A stretch of DNA of 56,746 bases from Bryobacterales bacterium (GTDB lineage Bacteria; Acidobacteriota; Terriglobia; Bryobacterales; Bryobacteraceae). The stretch spans positions 1 through 56,746 of the forward strand of contig SHUD01000011.1 of NCBI GenBank assembly GCA_009697505.1, in the 5' to 3' direction. The translations under genes and the position numbers were made by a program. The notes beneath the pieces were generated by a model, which was not told where the DNA came from, did not search any database, and saw only the letters and a program-made list of their open reading frames with translations. Shown here piece after piece: positions 1 to 6,732 of the stretch; the stretch's first letter is position 1, and each line of letters begins with the position of its first letter.

Positions 1-93
1 TTCCCACCGCTCCGACGACTGTTCCTTTCTTGCGAACCAAAACCAGAAAACCTCCTTCGGCCAGCCGTAGAGGTGCAACGGGGTGAATAGACG

Positions 94-131
94 AAACCGG
101 ACAGATCACGTGTGAACAAAACCGGACAGAT
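94..131. repeat. Two 13-bp direct repeats, probable IS terminus
   Basis: The 13-mer AAACCGGACAGAT occurs at 94-106 and again at 119-131, a 25-bp period. Multiple short repeats of this kind are typical of the ends of IS21-like elements, where they bind the transposase. The element itself would lie to the left of the window. The second copy runs directly into the open reading frame of the next gene, so the IS end appears to mark the point where that gene lost its 5' part. Assignment to the IS21 family is inference from the repeat layout only. Confidence 0.5.
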
Positions 132-2926
132 TGACTTACTACCGACACGGTTGGGTCGTGCAAGGTCTGGCTTTCGGAACTACCGCGACTCGGCCAGCGT
201 CTCCTTGCTTCATCGTGCTCGGCAGCTATAGCAATTGTGGCGCCGACTTGTCCATCAAGGTGCAATCCGACCTGGCGCAGAACATCACCTTTCGGTCGAA
301 CTACCTCCAGATCGATCCCCGCACCCTCGCTCGGAGAGCCATTAGCCTGGATGCTGTGGGTGGAACGATCAGAGATAACTACATCGACGCCATCGTCCCG
401 ACTTATTTGGATCCCGGCACGTCGGACAGCCAGGCGATCTCCGGCAATCCCATAGGCACGCTGGCCAGTCCCATCGTGGTTGACAACAACGTCGTCATCG
501 GCACCACCACCACCATCACCTTCGGCGGGACGCCTCCGCTGGTAGTGACTCCGCAAGTGGCCTCGACTTCCAATGGAGTGGTCGGATGGTATCTCACCTC
601 CTCCCTCGGTGCGCAGTTCATCAACATCACGAATAATCATATTTGGCATCACCCTTACTCCCTGACTGTTCCCTGGTCGGCGAATACGTGGTTTCGAAAA
701 GGTCAGGCGGTGAGACCCTCGGCCGGGTACGCGGGGAAGCTGTTTATCATGGTCAATAATGCCGGCCAGAGCGGAAGCACGGAACCGGACTGGGCGGGAA
801 TGGGTGCCGGTACAACCCTGGCCGACGGCGGCGCGACTTGGTTCTACAACGCCAATCAGTGGAACGATGGAGATTGCTCGTACGGAGTGAAGAACGCTTA
901 CGAATCCAAGAGCGGCGTGGACATAACGTTGAACAACAATTTCATCGACCGGGTGTGGGCCGGATGCGCGACTGGCGGCAACCAAGGACGCGCCATCACG
1001 CCGGAAAATCAGACTTCCGGGAATGGTGGTGGAAGCGCCAGCACCTTCACCAACTTCACCGCGGCAAACAATATAGCGACCAACATCGGGCAGGCCTTTA
1101 ACTCTCTGGGTCAATATAGCTTTGACGATTTGAATCGGTTCCCCCGGTTTTTCACGTCCATTACAGAGCCCTACACCATCGTGAGCGGATCGAACAACTC
1201 GTTGAATATTTCCGTGGACGAACAAGCTCCGGTTACCATTACTCTGACGGCTGGCACCCGTAGCGCCTCTCAGATCGCAGCCGATATCAATGCTCAAGGG
1301 AATGCTTCCAGGATCGCGGCGGTCGCCTACAGCATGCCTCACAATGATGCAACGGTCGCGAGTTGTACTAATCCGGCAGTGGCAGGCGCCAATTGCCGGG
1401 TTCTCATCATGCGGGCAACGGCGGCGCATACGAGTCTCCCGGCTTATTCGCCCGATGCTATTCCCAACCCGTGGAACGCCAGCACCGGCACGGCGATATC
1501 GATTGGACCGGCGGCGGGCACAAACGCAACCACGGCCCTGGGCCTGCCTGCAAACGGCACACCCGTCTACGCCTGCACGAACCCCCTGAGCTTGATTTGG
1601 TACGGCTGCGGGAGGTCGCTCAATACATATCTGGTGAATAACATTTTCCAGATGCGTCATGATGGCATCTATATGCCAACGCAACAGTATGTGGGCTTGC
1701 TCGGCTCGGGGATCAGCAATTTCGTGGTCGACCATAACATATTCCACGACCCCACCGGATGGACGGCATTCAATGCCCTGTTCGCTACAGCCAGCCAGCA
1801 ATCCGTGGCTCCGGTGAAATACTGGGGGCAAAATGGGGTTCTCATCTCCAACAACTTCCTGGCCGACGTAAAAACACCGAATGCCGGCGGGGGAGCGCAC
1901 TATATTGGAGATACTACAGTTACCGCCGTGGACTGGAGCGGGATCAACTTTGCGTGCCAATCTCAGGCGATCAATGCCACAATGAACACCGGCGGTGACT
2001 TGGCTGCCGAGTGCGATGCCAAACACCTACTGGGCGGGTTCACAAAGAATCTGGCCTACAACATTCCATTCACGAACGCCGCCTGCGCCGCTGGGCTGAC
2101 CTGCAACACGAGCCCGGCACCCAGTGATATCGGGTTCAACGCCCAACCCAACGACAACTTCAACGCCGACCCGTTCTCCACTCTCCGGTTCAACGACGTA
2201 AAAGCGGCTGACTATACGCTGATGTACGATCCGCAAAATTTGCAACCCTACGTTCAGCCGGCCAAGTACGGCACCGACAACCGCCCGCTCGGGGTGGATA
2301 TGACGCAGATGAATTTCGTGCGGCTGGCGGGCGGATCTCCCAGGGTGAGCGATCGCGCGGCGGTCTTCAGCATGAACGTCACGCCTAATTTGCAGAGCAA
2401 GTCAGGGATGCTGACGATCGCCACAGATCCGTTCTGTTTCTCTCCTGTGAGCGACATGGACCCTGCCCAGTTCACAAACCCCGGATGGACGGGGAATGAC
2501 CGTTACCCGCAGTTTGGTGCCACCCGAACTGCGATCGTTGGCATGAATACGGCACTGTCTCCCAACACCACCTATTACTACTGCCTCGAATACCAGGGGT
2601 ACAGCCTGGATGGGCAGTTCACGACCAAGCCGGCGCTCAGCGGAACGCGCACGATGCAGGTTCAGACCGCGCTGACCAGTGCGACACCTGGCGCCAGCGG
2701 AGCGACTAGTATGATCGTCGAGTATGGCACCTCGTACTCGCGGGGGACGGACAGTATCACGGGTGGCGCGACAACCACTGCGGTGAGTTGCACTGTGGGC
2801 GGCGGTGTGTGCGCCACCTCATTCAGCGCCACTGCTGGAACGCCGCTCTTCTACCGTTACAAAATCCGGAATACAGCGAATGCCGTGCTCATCACCCAGC
2901 CGGTGATTTCGTATCTGCCGCAGTAG
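131..2926 (+). CDS. Secreted right-handed beta-helix-type protein, 5'-truncated
   Basis: 931 codons are open from a TTG at 131, but the frame has no ribosome-binding site or signal peptide and begins inside the IS terminal repeat, so the real N-terminus is probably missing. The product is rich in Asn, Thr, Gly and Ser with recurring NN-(F/I)-I/V turns (for example ITNNHIWHH, LNNNFIDRVW, LISNNFLADV), the pattern of parallel beta-helix or pectate-lyase-like surface proteins. The last ~130 residues look like an immunoglobulin/fibronectin-type beta domain (tyrosine-rich strands such as NTTYYYCLEYQGYS). I do not recognise a specific enzyme. It ends 5 nt from the convergent methyltransferase. Whether it is still expressed is doubtful. 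Confidence 0.6.
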   Translation: MTYYRHGWVVQGLAFGTTATRPASPCFIVLGSYSNCGADLSIKVQSDLAQNITFRSNYLQIDPRTLARRAISLDAVGGTIRDNYIDAIVPTYLDPGTSDSQAISGNPIGTLASPIVVDNNVVIGTTTTITFGGTPPLVVTPQVASTSNGVVGWYLTSSLGAQFINITNNHIWHHPYSLTVPWSANTWFRKGQAVRPSAGYAGKLFIMVNNAGQSGSTEPDWAGMGAGTTLADGGATWFYNANQWNDGDCSYGVKNAYESKSGVDITLNNNFIDRVWAGCATGGNQGRAITPENQTSGNGGGSASTFTNFTAANNIATNIGQAFNSLGQYSFDDLNRFPRFFTSITEPYTIVSGSNNSLNISVDEQAPVTITLTAGTRSASQIAADINAQGNASRIAAVAYSMPHNDATVASCTNPAVAGANCRVLIMRATAAHTSLPAYSPDAIPNPWNASTGTAISIGPAAGTNATTALGLPANGTPVYACTNPLSLIWYGCGRSLNTYLVNNIFQMRHDGIYMPTQQYVGLLGSGISNFVVDHNIFHDPTGWTAFNALFATASQQSVAPVKYWGQNGVLISNNFLADVKTPNAGGGAHYIGDTTVTAVDWSGINFACQSQAINATMNTGGDLAAECDAKHLLGGFTKNLAYNIPFTNAACAAGLTCNTSPAPSDIGFNAQPNDNFNADPFSTLRFNDVKAADYTLMYDPQNLQPYVQPAKYGTDNRPLGVDMTQMNFVRLAGGSPRVSDRAAVFSMNVTPNLQSKSGMLTIATDPFCFSPVSDMDPAQFTNPGWTGNDRYPQFGATRTAIVGMNTALSPNTTYYYCLEYQGYSLDGQFTTKPALSGTRTMQVQTALTSATPGASGATSMIVEYGTSYSRGTDSITGGATTTAVSCTVGGGVCATSFSATAGTPLFYRYKIRNTANAVLITQPVISYLPQ

Positions 2927-2931
2927 TTCGT

Positions 2932-3546
2932 TCATTCCGACCTGGCGGTGACCAGAAAATGCCGTCCCCGTTTGAAAGAAATGTTTCTAAACCCGGTTCT
3001 CGTCAAAGCTCGGGACATGCTCCCTTCGGTTTGAAACGATTCGTATCTTCCCAGAAAGGGAAATTGTTTTCCTGCCAGGTGAAAGAGGGCGCTGTTGAGG
3101 ACGATATACGCAAAGAAGATCCAGCCTTTATAGTTGCTCGACTTCACCTGCCTCCAGGGGAAAGGGAACGGGTGCAAGGTTACCCAAAGATCTCCCCCCT
3201 GCTTTAGAACACGGTGGATTTCCCGCAGGCTGGTGTTGATATTTGTGTAGACCAGTGACACCCGAGCAATCACCAGATCAAAGTGGTCATTCGGCCAGGG
3301 CAGCGCTTCGGCCTTACCGCAGACGAAACAAACACGGTCCGTAAAAGTTCTGCCCAAGCTGAGAGCGTCAAAATCGATATCGATACCGAATGAGACTCGA
3401 TCCGGGTATGCGAGAGCGAGCGTTTGCCCTGCGCCACACCCGATGTCCAGCACTTTACTGGAGACGGGAAGCGGGGGGGGGCAATAAATGGGCGGGGTGA
3501 GTTGGATCGCGTGCGATCCGCAGCTCTTCACGATGATATGCCTCAC
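2932..3546 (-). CDS. Class I SAM-dependent methyltransferase
   Basis: 204 aa, Methyltransferase_11 type. Motif I is VLDIGCGAGQ at about residues 32-41; an acidic residue ending the next strand (GIDID) fits SAM ribose binding, and DLVIARVSLVY plus a following REIHRVLKQGG match the later Rossmann strands. The start is GTG at 3546, abutting the TGA of the upstream glycosyltransferase (TGAGTG), so the two are translationally coupled. The C-terminal third (WIFFAYIVLNSALFHLAG) is hydrophobic and could lie on the membrane. Pairing with a membrane glycosyltransferase suggests methylation of a surface glycan or lipid-linked sugar; that substrate is inference. It is short for the family but has the full fold. 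Confidence 0.75.
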   Translation of the reverse strand: MRHIIVKSCGSHAIQLTPPIYCPPPLPVSSKVLDIGCGAGQTLALAYPDRVSFGIDIDFDALSLGRTFTDRVCFVCGKAEALPWPNDHFDLVIARVSLVYTNINTSLREIHRVLKQGGDLWVTLHPFPFPWRQVKSSNYKGWIFFAYIVLNSALFHLAGKQFPFLGRYESFQTEGSMSRALTRTGFRNISFKRGRHFLVTARSE

Positions 3547-4734
3547 TCACTTCATGAACCTCCGACTTTCTAATTTGGGTCCCGATGGACCAGGCTGGCG
3601 CGACCGGTGCCGGTGGGAAAGGGCCAGAAATGTCTCTGGGGCAGGAATAGGATGGAACTGGCGCACAACGTTGCGGCCATGGAGAGTCACGAAAGTGCGA
3701 ATCGGCGAAGTCAGGCGGCGCAGCGGAAACCCGGGAGGCAACCATATATCCAGAAAGGCTAGCCCGTAGAACAGAGCTTGGCCGGACAAGGCGAGGCGGC
3801 CCCAAGGCTCCGGCAGCCAAAAGCTGCTGACTGCAATCAGCGCCAGCGCGAACGGCAGCAGCAGGCGCGCGAATTTGTGCGACACGAAATGAATCCACAT
3901 GCGATTGCGCGGGCCTAGCAGATCCGGGAAGGCGAAAAGGATCTGATAGATGCCGGCCTGGGTGCGGACTTTCCGCCGAAATTCGGTTCCCAGCGGGCTC
4001 GAGGAATCGTACGCCTTGGCCATGTCCTCCAGAATCAAGCGGCGTCCGCGGAAGAAGGCGGCCATCGGAAGGTAGACGTCATCGAGCAGGCAATCCGGCG
4101 GCAGAGGCACAGCCAGTTCACGTCGCATCGCGTAGATGCAACCCGTCGCACCGGGCAGCGAATCGATCGAGCTCAGCCGCTTTCGCATCCATTTTTCATA
4201 CTGCCAATACAGGCCGACTTCGGTGTCTTCGCGGCCCTGCTGATCCAGGATCACCAGTTCACCACTCGCCACGCCCACTGTTAGGTCCGCAAAACAGGCC
4301 ACCAGAAGACGCAGCGAATCGGGATCCAATGTCTGACGGACGTCTGTGAAAAAGAGAATCTCGCCGCTTGCGTGCTCCATCAGGAGGTTCAACGCGACCG
4401 CCTTGCCGCCGGGGGGAAGGGAAAACAGACGGACCCCTTCGATTTCAAATTCGCGCACGGTCGCCTCGGTGCTGTCCGTGGAGCCATCGGAAGCCACTAG
4501 GATCTCGAGTAGCTCGCGCGGATAATTCAATGCCCGGATCGACTGCAACTTATTCCGCACCCATCCTTCGCCGTTGCGAATCGGCAGAAGAATGGAGACG
4601 GTTCGCGGTTCCCATCGACGCTCGATCGGCACGCGGGCGCGGCGCGCAAGCGCGGTCAGCAATAGAGGATACCCAACGAGGGTATAGAGAATAAACAGGG
4701 CGCCAGCTAGGAAGAGGAGGCTCGCCAAGTTCAT
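3547..4734 (-). CDS. Membrane GT2 glycosyltransferase (cellulose-synthase-like fold)
   Basis: 395 aa. One N-terminal helix (residues 3-28), then a GT-A domain: VSILLPIRNGEG, the nucleotide-binding ASDGSTDST, the DxD-like FFTDVRQTLD, an acceptor-site stretch PGATGCIYAMRR and LLDDVYLPM, followed by RKVRTQAGIYQ in the place of the Q(Q/R)xRW-type motif. Three further hydrophobic segments follow around residues 285-345. This is the layout of processive or polyprenyl/lipid-dependent membrane glycosyltransferases. It forms an operon with the abutting methyltransferase. Starts at ATG 4734. Sugar donor and acceptor cannot be read from the sequence. Confidence 0.8.
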   Translation of the reverse strand: MNLASLLFLAGALFILYTLVGYPLLLTALARRARVPIERRWEPRTVSILLPIRNGEGWVRNKLQSIRALNYPRELLEILVASDGSTDSTEATVREFEIEGVRLFSLPPGGKAVALNLLMEHASGEILFFTDVRQTLDPDSLRLLVACFADLTVGVASGELVILDQQGREDTEVGLYWQYEKWMRKRLSSIDSLPGATGCIYAMRRELAVPLPPDCLLDDVYLPMAAFFRGRRLILEDMAKAYDSSSPLGTEFRRKVRTQAGIYQILFAFPDLLGPRNRMWIHFVSHKFARLLLPFALALIAVSSFWLPEPWGRLALSGQALFYGLAFLDIWLPPGFPLRRLTSPIRTFVTLHGRNVVRQFHPIPAPETFLALSHRHRSRQPGPSGPKLESRRFMK

Positions 4735-5016
4735 TCCGTCTCTACCGGGCTTCTGGTGTGGCCCATTTCATGGTGCTTCCATTATCGCCCATCGCAAGCA
4801 AGTTTCCGAGGAATCAGGCAAGCGCCGATTGGCCATCCGGTTCCGTCTATGCGGTCTGAGAATCTACCTTCTCACTTTGACCCCCTATATGTACTTGCGC
4901 GCCCTCGCTTCGGGGCAACTGCCACATGTTCACGCCGCGGCACGGCAGTAATAGTTGAGCATGCCGCCCAACCGCTCGCGGCGCCGGATTGCTCCACGAT
5001 GACCAACGTGACACTC
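4735..5016. other. Intergenic stretch without a recognisable gene
   Basis: About 280 bp between the glycosyltransferase start and the first transposase scrap. A frame is open on the plus strand through here, but its composition (mixed Ser, Arg, Pro, His) resembles no protein and it merges into the scraps that follow. I see no terminator or repeat in it. The promoter of the minus-strand glycosyltransferase operon should lie at its left end, but no convincing element is visible. Confidence 0.4.
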
Positions 5017-5166
5017 AACCGAACCGACGTCTCGACCATGGAGACGATCCTGCGCATGGTGGAACGCAAGTATGGCAAGGCGCGAAGGATCTGGGTGTTC
5101 GATCGCGGCATCGTGAGCGAAGAGAATCTCGCGGTGATCCGAAAACGCGATGGCCGGTATCCCGTG
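5017..5166 (+). pseudogene. Internal fragment of an IS1634/IS4-type transposase
   Basis: About 50 codons read NRTDVSTMETILRMVERKYG, then KARRIWVFDRGIVSEENLA. The stretch IWVFDRGIVSEENL is the conserved second-aspartate region of the DDE domain of IS1634-like (IS4 group) transposases. After RYPV the similarity stops, probably through a frameshift or deletion. No inverted terminal repeats remain nearby. It is a dead scrap marking past IS activity, and is immediately followed by a scrap of an amidase gene. Confidence 0.7.
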
Positions 5167-5238
5167 CATCGCTCCCGTGTCGTCACCGGGTTTGTGCAAT
5201 CGACCGCAGGACGCCTGCGCATCTTCCTTCTTCCAGGC

Positions 5239-5346
5239 TACCTGCCGGAGCGGGAAGGGGAGCGACGCCGGCTGCTCGACGGTGTTCAAATACGGCATGA
5301 AGCGGGATTTCAACCAATGGCTGGCTTCATTGGGGCCCACGGCGCC
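5239..5346 (+). pseudogene. 108-bp scrap of an amidase gene, 93.5% identical to 12696-12803
   Basis: Positions 5239-5346 align without gaps to 12696-12803 inside the amidase gene of this window: 7 mismatches in 108 bp. In the amidase frame the scrap encodes 36 residues (SGKGSDAGCSTVFKYGMKRD and onward) with only two amino-acid changes (Q to R, L to M), so five of the seven differences are silent. Nothing of the amidase gene is present on either side. The bias to silent changes suggests it came from a related working copy rather than decaying in place. Confidence 0.85.
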
Positions 5347-5422
5347 GGCGCGTTGTATTTTTGGCGCGCGAACAAACGAAGACAGGCGTTTACCCTGCTT
5401 GAATAGCGATGCCTCAGCCGCG

Positions 5423-5740
5423 TTACTCGGTAAAGACTTCCCGCAGTGTGCTTAAGGCGGAGGTGAGCGCCTTTGCAGACACTGTTCCCAACTTCTTCGC
5501 TAACCGGATCTTATCCACAGCCCGCATCTGATCCAGCAGAATCAAACCCTTCTGGCCGCCATGCGCCACACCGATGCGAAACGGTGCGGTCCGGCTCTTG
5601 GTAGACATGGGCGCGACGATTACGGTCCGAAGGTGATCATGCATTTCGGCGGGAGATACCACAACGCATGGGCGCGTCTTCCTGATCTCGCTACCGACGG
5701 CCGGATCCAGATTCACCAGCCAGATCTCCCCCCGCATCAC
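5423..5740 (-). CDS. mazF: MazF/PemK-type mRNA interferase toxin
   Basis: 105 aa. Begins RGEIWLVNLDPAVGSEIRKT, with the conserved RPCVVVSPAEM and the later VIVAPMSTK and LILLDQMRAVDKIRL blocks of the MazF/PemK/CcdB-like fold. The family cleaves single-stranded RNA at short sequences; the GEIW and (K/R)xRP elements that carry the active site are present. Starts GTG 5740 (overlapping the antitoxin stop by 4 nt, GTGA) or ATG 5737. Encoded directly downstream of its AbrB-type antitoxin, the usual mazE-mazF order. Intact by length and motifs. Confidence 0.9.
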   Translation of the reverse strand: MMRGEIWLVNLDPAVGSEIRKTRPCVVVSPAEMHDHLRTVIVAPMSTKSRTAPFRIGVAHGGQKGLILLDQMRAVDKIRLAKKLGTVSAKALTSALSTLREVFTE

Positions 5741-6000
5741 CAGATCAGTTCCTTGTCATCCGCGTTTCCGAATTCTCCCATGACCAGCTCATCGTCGCCG
5801 TGTTCGGCGATCTCCTTGGCCGCCTCCGCCCAACCCGTGCGCACTGGGCTGGCCGGCCGGCGCAGCACCAGGGCATCGCCTTCGACCGTCATCTCGGCCC
5901 CCGCCTCGCCGCTCAATCCCAGCTGGATCAGGAGCGGCTTGGGTATCACTACACCTTGCGAGTTGCCGATCTGCCGTATGCTTACATGCATCGGTTTCAT
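5737..6000 (-). CDS. mazE: MazE/AbrB-type antitoxin
   Basis: 87 aa from ATG 6000, chosen because it gives the standard SpoVT/AbrB swapped-hairpin N-terminus (HVSIRQIGNSQGVVIPKPLL). The DNA-binding half (1-50) is followed by an acidic C-terminal tail (EIAEHGDDELVMGEF) that normally occupies the toxin's RNA-binding groove. Overlaps mazF by 4 nt. An upstream extension of the frame is open but includes the thrS scrap in antisense and should not be counted. A perfect palindrome 3 nt upstream of the start is the likely site for autorepression. Confidence 0.88.
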   Translation of the reverse strand: MKPMHVSIRQIGNSQGVVIPKPLLIQLGLSGEAGAEMTVEGDALVLRRPASPVRTGWAEAAKEIAEHGDDELVMGEFGNADDKELIW

Positions 6001-6003
6001 AGT

Positions 6004-6018
6004 AATAACAATGTTATT
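6004..6018 (-). promoter_or_regulatory. Candidate MazE operator: 15-bp palindrome
   Basis: AATAACA-A-TGTTATT is a perfect inverted repeat with 7-bp arms and a one-base centre, lying 3 nt before the mazE ATG and overlapping any promoter close to the start (TAACAT on the minus strand). AT-rich palindromes at this position are the usual autoregulatory sites of AbrB-type antitoxins. Role is inferred from position and symmetry. Confidence 0.6.
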
Positions 6019-6049
6019 CCTTGAGGGCTGCTGCGTCAAGGGCGGGGAG

Positions 6050-6127
6050 ATCCTCACGCCGAAAAATCCCGAGGCCCTCGAAGGGTATCGCCATTCGACC
6101 GCGCTCCTCCTTGCCGCGGCCGTGCTG
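6050..6127 (+). pseudogene. 78-bp scrap of a thrS gene
   Basis: Twenty-six codons encode ILTPKNPEALEGYRHSTALL plus LAAAVL, matching 6913-6990 of the intact thrS downstream at 24 of 26 residues (V to G and H to L, the latter hitting the second His of the HxxxH editing motif). At nucleotide level 17 of 78 positions differ (78% identity), so about 15 of 17 changes are silent. That ratio means the scrap derives from a diverged functional thrS, not from recent duplication of the neighbour. It sits between mazE and hicB and is not itself a gene. Confidence 0.85.
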
Positions 6128-6178
6128 AGGCAGTCGGCGCTCCTTCCATCGACGGTGTAGCATGGAGCCAGGCCCTCT

Positions 6179-6385
6179 ATGAACGAGATCATATTTCTAG
6201 TCGAGGATGCGCCTGAGGGCGGCTTTTCCGCACGGGCTCTGGGATACTCGATTTTCACGGCGGCGGACTCAGAACAGGAACTTCAGACGATGGTCAAGGA
6301 TGCGGTCGCCTGCCATTTTGACGAGGGCGAAGCTCCCAAGATCATCCGGCTCCACTACGTTCGCGAGGAAGTGATACAGGCGTGA
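6179..6385 (+). CDS. hicB: HicB-type antitoxin (short)
   Basis: 68 aa, beginning MNEIIFLVEDAPEGGFSARA, the partial RNase-H-like HicB fold (beta-beta-alpha-beta). It lacks a C-terminal helix-turn-helix, as do the short HicB/DUF1902-like antitoxins, so it should act by protein-protein neutralisation of HicA and may need another repressor. Its stop overlaps the GTG start of hicA (GTGA at 6382-6385). Antitoxin-first order is common in this subgroup. Confidence 0.8.
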   Translation: MNEIIFLVEDAPEGGFSARALGYSIFTAADSEQELQTMVKDAVACHFDEGEAPKIIRLHYVREEVIQA

Positions 6386-6621
6386 AGTTGCCGCGGAGCC
6401 TGAGCGGCGCGGACCTCGTCGCGGCGCTCAAACGACTCGGCTACCAGCAGACCCGTCAGGCCGGCAGCCACGTACGGATGACCCTTTCGTTCCCGCGGCA
6501 GGCGCATCTTACGGTCCCTCTTGCGCGCGCCATTCCCACCGGAACTCTCGCGGCGCTGATCAAGGACGCAGCGACTCATCTTGATACCACAGTTGAGGAT
6601 GTCCTTAGCAAAATTCGCTAG
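6382..6621 (+). CDS. hicA: HicA-type mRNA interferase toxin
   Basis: 79 aa with the double-stranded-RNA-binding-like HicA fold: LPRSLSGADLVAALKRLGY, then the catalytic histidine in QAGSHVRM (His30), then LTVPLARAIPTGTLAALIKDA. Length and motifs are those of a complete toxin. GTG start at 6382 overlaps hicB by 4 nt. Together with mazEF this gives two toxin-antitoxin pairs within 1.2 kb, set among gene scraps upstream of thrS. Confidence 0.92.
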   Translation: MKLPRSLSGADLVAALKRLGYQQTRQAGSHVRMTLSFPRQAHLTVPLARAIPTGTLAALIKDAATHLDTTVEDVLSKIR

Positions 6622-6732
6622 TCCGGTGTTCGAGGTCACAAACCCTCGTGGGCTTACCCTTGACACACCCCCGGCAGCCGCCCCGTCAACAACAGGCCGC
6701 TTGGGTTCGTTTGGTAACCTGAGATTATTCTC

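Noticed and set aside
4756-5406. 216-codon plus-strand frame as a single protein
   Set aside because: It is a chance join of intergenic DNA, a transposase scrap and an out-of-frame amidase scrap.
6660-6688. TTGACA (6660-6665) as a thrS -35 box
   Set aside because: No acceptable -10 hexamer follows at 16-18 bp.
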